Positions 43,174 through 49,816 of a stretch of 64,000 nt of DNA are shown here, piece by piece (position 1 is the stretch's first letter; each line of letters opens with the position of its first letter). Position numbers and translations under genes: made by a program. Source of the DNA: DASUPK01 sp963763955 (GTDB taxonomy: Bacteria; Actinomycetota; Thermoleophilia; Solirubrobacterales; 70-9); NCBI GenBank assembly GCA_963763955.1, contig CAVXQP010000026.1, positions 4,167-68,166 of the forward strand, given 5' to 3'. The notes beneath the pieces were generated by a model. It ran no database searches and was not told where the DNA came from. It worked only from the letters and a program-made list of their open reading frames with translations.

Positions 43174-44477
43174 CGGTCGACACCCCCGATGATCGGATCG
43201 AGCATCCCCAGGTTCTGGATCAGGTCGGCGATCAGCCCACCGACCGACATGTCGCGGAGGGACTGCAGGTTGACGAACGAGGGGTCCCGGAAGTGGACGC
43301 GAGCGGGCTTTGACGAGCCGTCGGCGAGGACGAAGCAGCCCAGCTCACCCCGTGGCGACTCGATCGGGTAGTAGAGCTCGCCCGGCGGGACGCGGTAGCC
43401 CTCGGTGACCAGCTTGAAGTGGTGAATCAGCGCCTCCATCGAGGTGGAGAGCTCGTCGCGGGGAGGGAGGACGTACTTGCGGTCGTCCGCGATCCATGGG
43501 CCCTCCGGCAGGCCGTCGAGGACCTGCTCGATGATCCGCAGCGACTCGCGCATCTCCTGGAGGCGGACCCGATAGCGGTCGTAGCCGTCGCCGACCGTGC
43601 CGACGGGGATCTTGAAGTCGAAGTCGCCGTAGCTCAGGTAGCCGGGGCTCTTGCGGAGGTCCCAGGGCTCGCCCGCAGCTCGCAGCAGCGGGCCGGTGAC
43701 GCCGAGCTCGAGCAGGCGCTCGCGGGGGACGATCCCGACCGCACGGGTGCGGTGCAGGAAGATCTCGTTGCGGTCGAGCAGGGCCTCGTATTGGTCGATG
43801 CGACTCGGCATGACCGCGAGGAAGTCCCGGACCTTCCGCTCGAAGCCGGCGGGGATGTCCTCGAAGACGCCGCCGACCTGGAAGTAGCGGGTATGCATCC
43901 GCTGGCCCGCCGACATCTCGAAGAGATCGAGGATCGTGTCGCGCTCGCGGAAGCAGTACCAGAGCATCGAGATCGCACCGATGTCGAGCGCTGTCGTGCC
44001 CAGCCAGACCAGGTGGGACATGATCCGGTCGAGCTCCATGTGGAGAACGCGCAGGTACTGCGCGCGCGGCGGTATCTCCAGCTCCACCAAGCGCTCGACG
44101 CACCCGCAGAAGGCCTCCATCTGGAAGAAGTAGGAGAGATAGTCCATCCGCTCGACGAACGGGATCACCTTCCAGTAGCTCTTGTCCTCGCAGGACTTCT
44201 CGATCCCGGTATGCAGGTAGCCCATCACCGGCTTCAGCTCGATCACCCGCTCGCCCTGGAGGGTCACGATCAGCCGCAGAACCCCGTGAGTGGCGGGGTG
44301 GTGAGGTCCCACGTTGATCGTGAGGACTTCCTGTTCCGGCTCGAGGCCCGGGCCCTCGAGCTCGCGCTCGGCGATCTCGGCCGTGAGGTCGACCAGCGGC
44401 GCGGAGGGATCCTCGGTGACGCGCTCGACGCCGCGCTCTGTGATGTCTCCCTCGTCCCTGAGGATCTCGTCGGCCAT
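43170..44477 (-). CDS. nuoD: NADH-quinone oxidoreductase subunit D
   Basis: This 435-residue subunit forms the quinone-binding cavity. NVGPHHPATHGVLRL (about 55-69) with the His pair, EKSCEDKSYWKVIPFVERMD, SGLRxS-like text and the end DLIQNLGMLDPIIGGVDR are canonical. ATG 44477 overlaps the nuoC stop by one base; a GTG one codon upstream (44480) is also possible. An acidic N-terminal extension of about 45 residues precedes the conserved domain. Confidence 0.95.
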   Translation of the reverse strand: MADEILRDEGDITERGVERVTEDPSAPLVDLTAEIAERELEGPGLEPEQEVLTINVGPHHPATHGVLRLIVTLQGERVIELKPVMGYLHTGIEKSCEDKSYWKVIPFVERMDYLSYFFQMEAFCGCVERLVELEIPPRAQYLRVLHMELDRIMSHLVWLGTTALDIGAISMLWYCFRERDTILDLFEMSAGQRMHTRYFQVGGVFEDIPAGFERKVRDFLAVMPSRIDQYEALLDRNEIFLHRTRAVGIVPRERLLELGVTGPLLRAAGEPWDLRKSPGYLSYGDFDFKIPVGTVGDGYDRYRVRLQEMRESLRIIEQVLDGLPEGPWIADDRKYVLPPRDELSTSMEALIHHFKLVTEGYRVPPGELYYPIESPRGELGCFVLADGSSKPARVHFRDPSFVNLQSLRDMSVGGLIADLIQNLGMLDPIIGGVDR

Positions 44478-45037
44478 CACTCGAACCAGCGCGGGGCTTC
44501 GATCTCGTTGTGGGTGAAGAGGACAGGCTCGCCCCCGATCGGGAAGTCGCGGCGCTGCGGCCAGCCGACGTAGTCCTCGGGCATCGCGATGCGGCGCAGA
44601 TCGGGGTGGCCGCGGAAGACGATTCCGAAGAAGTCATAGGCCTCGCGCTCCTGGAAGTCGGCCGTGGGATAGAGGGCCACGCAGGAGTCGAGTTCGGGGA
44701 GCTTCTCGACGGGGTCGCCGCCGTTCGTTTCGTCGCCCGCGGCTGGATCCACCAGCAGCGCCTTGACGTTGACCCGCTCGATGCGCTCGCGACTGAGTAG
44801 CTCGTAGTGGACGGCGAACCGGGGGGTCGCCGGCAGGTAGTCCGCGGCGTGCAGGCTCGAGAGGAAGCGGTATCCCTGCTCGGGGGTATCGCGCAGCCAG
44901 GTGAGCGCGTGGAGGATCCCGTCCGGGTTGACGATCAGGGTCGCCCTGCCGTGCTCCATGGAGGTCTCGATGACCGTTCCCTGCCGCCCCTCCTCGATTC
45001 CCTGGGCGATCAGCTCCAGCCCGGGGGGGTCAGGCAT
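44477..45037 (-). CDS. nuoC: NADH-quinone oxidoreductase subunit C
   Basis: This 186-residue peripheral subunit has FLSSLHAADYLP and the signature EREAYDFFGIVFRGHPDLRR (about 132-151), followed by MPEDYVGWPQRRDFP. It bridges NuoD and NuoB. ATG 45037 starts 37 bases downstream of the nuoB stop, the only real gap in the first half of the operon; part of that gap is next to a palindromic element. Confidence 0.95.
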   Translation of the reverse strand: MPDPPGLELIAQGIEEGRQGTVIETSMEHGRATLIVNPDGILHALTWLRDTPEQGYRFLSSLHAADYLPATPRFAVHYELLSRERIERVNVKALLVDPAAGDETNGGDPVEKLPELDSCVALYPTADFQEREAYDFFGIVFRGHPDLRRIAMPEDYVGWPQRRDFPIGGEPVLFTHNEIEAPRWFE

Positions 45038-45074
45038 CGGATATCCTGCCTGCTGGTGGTAGGCGGCTTCGCCA

Positions 45075-45770
45075 TCAAACGGGTTCCTCCTCGGCTTCGC
45101 CTGCGGAGGACCCTTGCCTAGCCCTGATCGCTGCCGCGGCTCGTTCCAGCGCCTCTTTCGTCGGCTTCCCTTCTTCGAAGCGGGCCCACTCCTCGGTGCC
45201 GACCGCGTTGTAACGCTGCCGCCAGCCGAGATCCGGCTGGCCGCGGATCAGCTTCTGCAGCTTGTTGAGGCCGTGGAGTACGGCCTCCGGCCGCGGTGGG
45301 CAGCCGGGGACGTGGATGTCGACCGGCATGAACTTGTCGGCGCCCTGGACCACCGCGTAGTTGGCGAACATGCCTCCGGACGACGAGCACGCTCCCATCG
45401 CCATCACCCACCTGGGTTCGAGCATCTGGTCGTAGACCCGGCGGACGACAGGCGCCATCTTGATCGACACCCGGCCCGAGAGGATCAGCAGATCCGCCTG
45501 GCGCGGCGTGGCCCTGAACGCCTCGGCGCCGAAGCGGGCGATGTCGTAGCGCGAGGTGACCAGCGAGATCTGCTCGATGGCGCAGCAGGCGAGGCCGAAG
45601 GTCATCGGGAAGATGGCGTTCGAGCGTCCCCAGTTGAGCACGTTCTCGAGGGTGGTGGTGAGCAGTCGCTCCTCGACGTACTCCTCGAGGTCCCGCCCCT
45701 CGAGATCACCTCGCAGCAGGTCGCGGGCGCGCAGCTGGCGGGCTCGGAGGCTCTCCCTCTCTACTTCCAA
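45075..45770 (-). CDS. nuoB: NADH-quinone oxidoreductase subunit B
   Basis: This 231-residue subunit holds cluster N2. TFGLACCAIEQ gives the tandem cysteines, AMGACSSSGGMF the third and VPGCPPRPE the fourth. TTG 45770 is the best start (no ATG or GTG before the conserved helix), overlapping the nuoA stop. The C-terminal QGSSAGEAEEEPV and stop come from a type A palindromic element (45077-45118), making the tail longer than a typical NuoB. Confidence 0.94.
   Translation of the reverse strand: MEVERESLRARQLRARDLLRGDLEGRDLEEYVEERLLTTTLENVLNWGRSNAIFPMTFGLACCAIEQISLVTSRYDIARFGAEAFRATPRQADLLILSGRVSIKMAPVVRRVYDQMLEPRWVMAMGACSSSGGMFANYAVVQGADKFMPVDIHVPGCPPRPEAVLHGLNKLQKLIRGQPDLGWRQRYNAVGTEEWARFEEGKPTKEALERAAAAIRARQGSSAGEAEEEPV
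45077..45118 (-). repeat. palindromic element, long type A, at the nuoB 3' end
   Basis: Read on the minus strand: GCAAGGGTCCTCC, core GCAGGCGAAGCCGAGGA, GGAGGAACCCGTTT. The arms GGGTCCTCC and GGAGGAACCC pair. The left terminus has drifted (CAAGGG for CGAGGG). It encodes GSSAGEAEEEPV; the matching element in the VOC gene gives GRSAGEAEERPV. Confidence 0.8.
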
Positions 45771-46120
45771 TCGAGCGCTCCTCGACGCCAAACGAAGATC
45801 AGGGCGACGAGCAACAGCACGACGAAGACCAGGATCTCCACGAGGACGAAGACGCTCTTCGTGGCGTGCACGAGGACGCCGACCGGATAGAGGAAGACGA
45901 CCTCGATGTCGAACAGGATGAACAGCATCGCGATCATGTAGAAGCTGACCCCGAAGCGGAAGGTGCGGGTGATGTGGGAGGGCAGGCCGCACTCATACGG
46001 CTGTCCCTTGATCGGGTTCGGGCGCTTCGGCCCGATCACCGAGTTGAGCAGTGCGAAGGTGCCTCCCACGATGACCCCTAGGCCGGCGAATACGAGGACT
46101 GGGAGGTAGCTCTGAAGCAC
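45761..46120 (-). CDS. nuoA: NADH-quinone oxidoreductase subunit A
   Basis: This 119-residue three-helix subunit has the signature KGQPYECGLP and FGVSFYMIAMLFILFDIEVVF (about 60-80), then YPVGVL. It is the first gene of the nuo operon. GTG 46120 is chosen because it fits the family length and lies a few bases after a -10-like TATAAC; a longer open frame upstream is rejected. Confidence 0.95.
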   Translation of the reverse strand: MLQSYLPVLVFAGLGVIVGGTFALLNSVIGPKRPNPIKGQPYECGLPSHITRTFRFGVSFYMIAMLFILFDIEVVFLYPVGVLVHATKSVFVLVEILVFVVLLLVALIFVWRRGALDWK

Positions 46121-46133
46121 GGTCCGCTTGGGC

Positions 46134-46165
46134 GTTATACCACCGCGCCCCCGACTTTGTAGCAA
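46134..46165 (-). promoter_or_regulatory. possible promoter of the nuo operon
   Basis: On the minus strand TTGCTA (46165-46160) and TATAAC (46139-46134) are separated by 20 bases, longer than ideal. TATAAC lies 13 bases upstream of the nuoA GTG, so the mRNA would be nearly leaderless. Assigned by eye. Confidence 0.3.
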
Positions 46166-46258
46166 GGTGTTACATAGTGCTTTTCCGCATCAGGAAGCCG
46201 AATCCCCGACCCTTCCGAGCGGCTTTCCTCCCCGATCCGGCTCTAAGCTCCCGCGGCC

Positions 46259-46690
46259 GTGCCGGAAGTCCATCTCGTAGTCGGGGTCTGTCTGATCGCC
46301 GCCAACCTCGTGGCGGGGGCCTGGGGCGGGTACTCCTGGCTCGAACGGAAGCCTTCGACGGGCTTCTGGTACGCGCTTCGGATCGCCCAGGTGACCGTGA
46401 TCCTCCAGGCCGGTCTCGGGCTGCTGCTCGTCTTCACCGGCCACCACGCCAGCGACCTGCACATCCTCTACGGCGTTCTGCCGCTCGTGGTCTCGCTGCT
46501 GGCGGAGGTCGTCCGCGCCGGCTCGACGGCTCAGGAGCTGGGTGAGACCGACTTCCGCTCGCTGCCGGAGGAGCGCCAGACGCAGATCGCGCTGGCGATC
46601 GTCCGTCGCGAGACCGGAATCATGGCGACGGCCTGCCTGGTGATCTTCCTGCTCGCCCTGCGGGCGGCCGGGACGAGCTCAGCCTTCTAG
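46259..46690 (+). CDS. four-helix membrane protein of unknown function
   Basis: This 143-residue protein starts at GTG 46259 and has hydrophobic segments at about 4-22, 38-58, 66-84 and 117-136. VLLVFTGHHASDLHILYG (about 57-74) has two adjacent His and one more downstream, which could bind haem or metal. No family is recognised. It is divergent from nuoA and convergent with the VOC gene (four-base overlap). Confidence 0.65.
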   Translation: MPEVHLVVGVCLIAANLVAGAWGGYSWLERKPSTGFWYALRIAQVTVILQAGLGLLLVFTGHHASDLHILYGVLPLVVSLLAEVVRAGSTAQELGETDFRSLPEERQTQIALAIVRRETGIMATACLVIFLLALRAAGTSSAF

Positions 46691-47547
46691 TAGCCGGGCG
46701 GCTGGGTCAGCGAGAAGGTCGCGCCCTGCGGGTCCATGAAGACCCCCTGGCGGAGGCCGGTGCCGGGAATGTCATAGGGAGGAGTGAGGATCCGGCCCCC
46801 CAGCTCCTCGACCTTGGCCGCGGCGGCATCGACGTCGGCGATCCAGAAGTCGACGTCCCAATGTGGGGATGGGGCGTCGCCGTTGGCGCTGGGCGCCAGC
46901 ATCGTGGCGACGACGTCGCGCCGGACGGGTTGCTGTGGCTCTCCGCCGACATAGCCCGGCACGAGCCACATCACCATCTCGTCCTCGCCCATCTCGAAGG
47001 TCTCGATCTCCCAGCCAAAGACCTCGGGATAGAACCGCTTCGCTCCCTCGGGGTCGGTGGTCATGAGCGCGCTCATCGCATAGGCGCTCGGCTCGTTGAC
47101 GAGCTGTGCGCCCTTGTGGGCTCCCGGCTGCCAGATCCCGATCGCGGCGCCCGCGGGATCGGCGATCACCGCGATCCGGCCTCCGTCGAGAGCGTCGAAC
47201 GGCTCCATCAGTGCGCTGCCACCTGCATCCTTCGCCTTGGCGATGGTCGCGTCGACATCGTCGACCCAGACGTATGTGGTCCAACTTGAAACGGGTCGCT
47301 CCTCGGCTTCGCCTGCGGAGCGCCCTCGCATAACCCCCTGCGCGGCATGCGGGCGGGAGGCGATCGCCGCCACGTCGCGGCCACGGAGGCTGCACATGTA
47401 GTGCGTGCCCTCAACGCCGTCGGGCATCGTGTCCTCGGCCTCCCAGCCGAAGAGCTCCGTGTAGAAGCCCATCGCGGCGTCCGCATCGGGCTGCCAGGTG
47501 TCGACCCAGCACGGGACGCCGGGCGCAAATCCGTCTCGTTCGCTCAT
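46687..47547 (-). CDS. two-domain VOC-family protein with an in-frame palindromic insert
   Basis: This 286-residue protein has two VOC modules: PCWVDTWQPDADAAMGFYTE (about 12-31) and SALMTTDPEGAKRFYPEVFG (about 150-169), each ending in the usual GG..P/IPG region. It resembles hydroxylase- or glyoxalase-like VOC proteins; substrate unknown. Residues about 73-86 (MRGRSAGEAEERPV) are encoded by a type A palindromic element placed between the first and second halves of domain 1. ATG 47547 follows GAGGAG. It is divergent from an HxlR-type regulator, its likely controller. Confidence 0.85.
   Translation of the reverse strand: MSERDGFAPGVPCWVDTWQPDADAAMGFYTELFGWEAEDTMPDGVEGTHYMCSLRGRDVAAIASRPHAAQGVMRGRSAGEAEERPVSSWTTYVWVDDVDATIAKAKDAGGSALMEPFDALDGGRIAVIADPAGAAIGIWQPGAHKGAQLVNEPSAYAMSALMTTDPEGAKRFYPEVFGWEIETFEMGEDEMVMWLVPGYVGGEPQQPVRRDVVATMLAPSANGDAPSPHWDVDFWIADVDAAAAKVEELGGRILTPPYDIPGTGLRQGVFMDPQGATFSLTQPPGY
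47287..47331 (-). repeat. palindromic element, long type A, in frame inside the VOC gene
   Basis: Minus strand: ATGCGAGGGCGCTCC, core GCAGGCGAAGCCGAGGA, GGAGCGACCCGTTTCA. The arms GGGCGCTCC and GGAGCGACCC pair. This is the best-preserved long copy in the window and has both standard ends. Confidence 0.85.
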
Positions 47548-47614
47548 CGCTCCTCCTCGCATTCGCTCGCGGGCTTCTCCATATCGTCGGCTGACCGTAC
47601 CACAAAGTCCTAAA

Positions 47615-47637
47615 AGACAACTAGAAGCTTCTTTTCC
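47615..47637. promoter_or_regulatory. AT-rich dyad between the VOC gene and the HxlR-type regulator
   Basis: The palindrome AGAAGCTTCT (47623-47632) sits in an AT-rich patch flanked by AAAAG and CTTTT, unusual in this GC-rich sequence. It lies 36-45 bases before the regulator ATG and about 76 bases from the VOC start, a plausible operator for a winged-helix regulator. Confidence 0.4.
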
Positions 47638-47667
47638 AACACTGCAGCTCGGTAAACTCGCGTAGCG

Positions 47668-48309
47668 ATGGCACGCAGGCGGAATCACGACGACGGTTGC
47701 GGGATCGCTCACGCCTCCGATCTCCTCGGGCAGCGCTGGGCGCTGCTGGTCGTCCGCGAGCTCCTGCTGGGGCCGAAGCGGTTCACCGACCTGCGCGCCG
47801 GAATCCCGGACATCAGCCCCAACGTCCTCGGACAGCGGCTGCGCGAGCTGGAGGAGTCCGGCATCGTCACCCGCCGCAAGCTCCCGCCGCCGGCGGCAAC
47901 CCAGGTCTACGAGCTGACCGAGTGGGGACGGGAGCTCGAGCCGGCCGTGCTGTCGCTCGGCCGCTGGGCGAGCGGTTCTCCGTCCTTTCCGAGGCAGGCC
48001 GAGATGGGGCCAGATTCCCTTGTCCTGGCCCTCAAGTCGACGTTCAACCCGGCGAAGTCGGACGGGCTCGACGCGACCTACGAGCTGCGGCTCGGGGAGA
48101 TCCCCTTCAGCATCGCGGTGAAGGGGGGGCTGTTCGAAGCGGAGCGCGGTGAGGCAAAGGACGCGGACGCCACGATCCGGGCCAATCCGAACGCGATCGC
48201 CTCTGTGGTCTTCGGCGGAAACCGGCTGGGGAAGGCGCTCGAGAACGGGGAGGTGGCGGTCGAGGGGAGCCGTAAGGCAGCGAACGCCCTCTTCCGGGCA
48301 TTGACCTGA
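47668..48309 (+). CDS. HxlR-type winged-helix regulator fused to an SCP2-like domain
   Basis: This 213-residue protein has an HxlR DNA-binding domain: HASDLLGQRWALLVVRELLL, then RFTDLRAGIPDISPNVLGQR and VYELTEWGRELEPAV (about 15-95). The C-terminal part (about 120-213) has the SCP2/sterol-carrier-like pattern KDADATIRANPNAIASVVFG and GNRLGKALENGEVAVEGS. This suggests regulation by a hydrophobic ligand, which is inference. It is divergent from the two-domain VOC gene. Confidence 0.8.
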   Translation: MARRRNHDDGCGIAHASDLLGQRWALLVVRELLLGPKRFTDLRAGIPDISPNVLGQRLRELEESGIVTRRKLPPPAATQVYELTEWGRELEPAVLSLGRWASGSPSFPRQAEMGPDSLVLALKSTFNPAKSDGLDATYELRLGEIPFSIAVKGGLFEAERGEAKDADATIRANPNAIASVVFGGNRLGKALENGEVAVEGSRKAANALFRALT

Positions 48310-48412
48310 GCGGCCTTGGCAACTTCCTGTCGCTAGGCGCCAAGAATTCGCCAATCGAGCCGCCTATCGCGGGCCCGCTCTCTGACGTGGACGCCGGTGT
48401 TAGTAGAGAGCG

Positions 48413-48778
48413 ATGAAACGCGGACTGATCGCGGGCTCTGTCTCGCTCCTTGCGCTGCTGCTGGTTGCGCCGGGCGCGCGGCGGCGGCGATCTCTCCCAG
48501 CGGGGCTCCCCGCGACGGCGCAGATGGCTCGACGTCTCCGTCCGGAATTCACACCCGACAGGTGCGAAGGCCCCGCCTCCGCAAACCGCTACAGCTTCCA
48601 CTTCGCCACCGGGTTCAGCGGCTTCACCGGAACCTTCAGCGGCAAGATCTTCAAGCGACAGGGCAGGGGGAGGGTGGTCGCCAACGGGATCCTGAGGGTC
48701 GATCAGCTCGATTTCCCGGGCGGCCCCACCAACTGCTCCAGTTCGGGACCGCGGGGCTGGTCCGCGTTCACGACATGA
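48413..48778 (+). CDS. small secreted protein of unknown function
   Basis: The 121-residue product begins with a signal-like MKRGLIAGSVSLLALLLVAP. The segment after it (GARRRRSLPAGLP) is oddly basic for a signal cleavage region. Shifting one base gives ARAAAISPSGAP, so a one-base indel near 48480 is possible. The end NRYSFHFATGFSGFTGTFSG and DFPGGPTNCSSSG is well-formed coding text. No family recognised. Confidence 0.5.
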   Translation: MKRGLIAGSVSLLALLLVAPGARRRRSLPAGLPATAQMARRLRPEFTPDRCEGPASANRYSFHFATGFSGFTGTFSGKIFKRQGRGRVVANGILRVDQLDFPGGPTNCSSSGPRGWSAFTT

Positions 48779-48783
48779 GAACC

Positions 48784-48820
48784 GGCGCTTTTGCCTCACT
48801 CTATGCGGAGGCAAAGCGCC
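48784..48820. terminator. bidirectional hairpin terminator
   Basis: GGCGCTTTTGCCTC and GAGGCAAAGCGCC form a long stem (one bulged T) around a 10-base loop. It lies between the convergent secreted-protein gene and the flavin reductase gene, where a shared terminator is expected. Confidence 0.6.
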
Positions 48821-48832
48821 AAATGCCGTCTC

Positions 48833-49324
48833 CTAGGACTCCGCCAGCAGGTCCCGGTAGTCGCCGCGATGGAAGAGGAGCGGCTGGCCTTCTCGAGATT
48901 CGACGTCGAGCACGTTGCCGGTCAGAATCAGGTGGTCGCCGCCGTCGATCAGGTCACGGAGCTCGCAGGCGACCCAGAGGATGGCGTCCGACAGTCTGGG
49001 CAACTCGCCGCTCTCCGACCACTCGACCGCCTCCCACTTCTCCGGCTCCGGGCCCTTGCCGGAGAAGCGACGCGCGAGCTCCTCCTGACCGGCGGCCAGT
49101 GCGTTGACGCCGAAGCGCCCCTGGGCACGAACCGAGGTGAGCGTGCGCGAGCCCCGGTCGAGGCAGGCCAGCATCATCGGCGGGTCGAGCGACAGGGAGG
49201 TGACCGCGTTGGCGGTCGCCCCCGACGGCCCGTGAGGGCCGATCGCCGTCACCACCGTCACCCCCGTGGCGTAGGCGCCCAGCGCCTCGCGGAATTGCTC
49301 CGCGGAGACTCCATCGCCGGCCAT
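48833..49324 (-). CDS. flavin reductase domain protein
   Basis: This 163-residue protein reads like the FMN-binding split-barrel flavin reductases that supply reduced flavin to two-component monooxygenases. FREALGAYATGVTVVTA (about 11-27), GATANAVTSLSLDPPMMLAC (about 35-54) and RFGVNALAAGQEELARRFSG are typical. No partner oxygenase is nearby. ATG 49324. Confidence 0.88.
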   Translation of the reverse strand: MAGDGVSAEQFREALGAYATGVTVVTAIGPHGPSGATANAVTSLSLDPPMMLACLDRGSRTLTSVRAQGRFGVNALAAGQEELARRFSGKGPEPEKWEAVEWSESGELPRLSDAILWVACELRDLIDGGDHLILTGNVLDVESREGQPLLFHRGDYRDLLAES

Positions 49325-49393
49325 GGCTGAAAGCTACGGGGATGCGCCGCCGGGCGGCGGATCTGCCGCGGCTTCCGCATATGATCCCGCCGC

Positions 49394-49795
49394 GTGCGAG
49401 GGGCATTTCTACTGATCGCAGTCGCCGTGGTTGCGACCGCCGCCGGTTGCGGGACGCAGGGCATCCAGGTCCCGGCGAGCGACCCGACTCACGAGGGCGC
49501 GCAGATCTTCTCCGAGCGCTGCTCGGGCTGCCACACACTGACCCCGGCGGGCACCGAAGGGAGCTCCAATCGCTCAGAGCGCCAGCAGGGCCCCAACCTC
49601 GATCAGCGCAATGAGACGATGGCCGACGTGATCTACGCGATCCGCAACGGGGGCTTCTCGGGAGCGATCATGCCTCAGAACATCGTCGTCGGCGCCGAAG
49701 CGGACAAGGTCGCGGCGTTCGTCGCCAAGTACGCAGGACAGGACGTCGTCCACCCGCCGGCGCCGCAGGCGACGACGACCACCCCGGCTCCCTAG
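49394..49795 (+). CDS. lipoprotein-type c-type cytochrome
   Basis: This 133-residue exported cytochrome has a signal segment with a lipobox-like TAAGC, so it may be lipid-anchored. The haem site CSGCH is at about 43-47 and a distal Met is in GAIMPQN (about 93-99). A Pro/Thr-rich tail ends the protein. It likely shuttles electrons at the outer face of the membrane. GTG 49394. The serS gene starts 21 bases downstream of its stop. Confidence 0.85.
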   Translation: MRGAFLLIAVAVVATAAGCGTQGIQVPASDPTHEGAQIFSERCSGCHTLTPAGTEGSSNRSERQQGPNLDQRNETMADVIYAIRNGGFSGAIMPQNIVVGAEADKVAAFVAKYAGQDVVHPPAPQATTTTPAP

Positions 49796-49816
49796 CCGGC
49801 CCAGAGGAGCCGGGCC

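Noticed and set aside
2573..47331. CRISPR array
   Set aside because: The repeated palindromes are single, scattered and mostly in coding DNA; there are no regularly spaced spacers or cas genes.
49398..49410. Another type A element at the start of the cytochrome c gene (GTGCGAGGGGC)
   Set aside because: Only the left end resembles the element; no paired right arm or ACCCG end follows.
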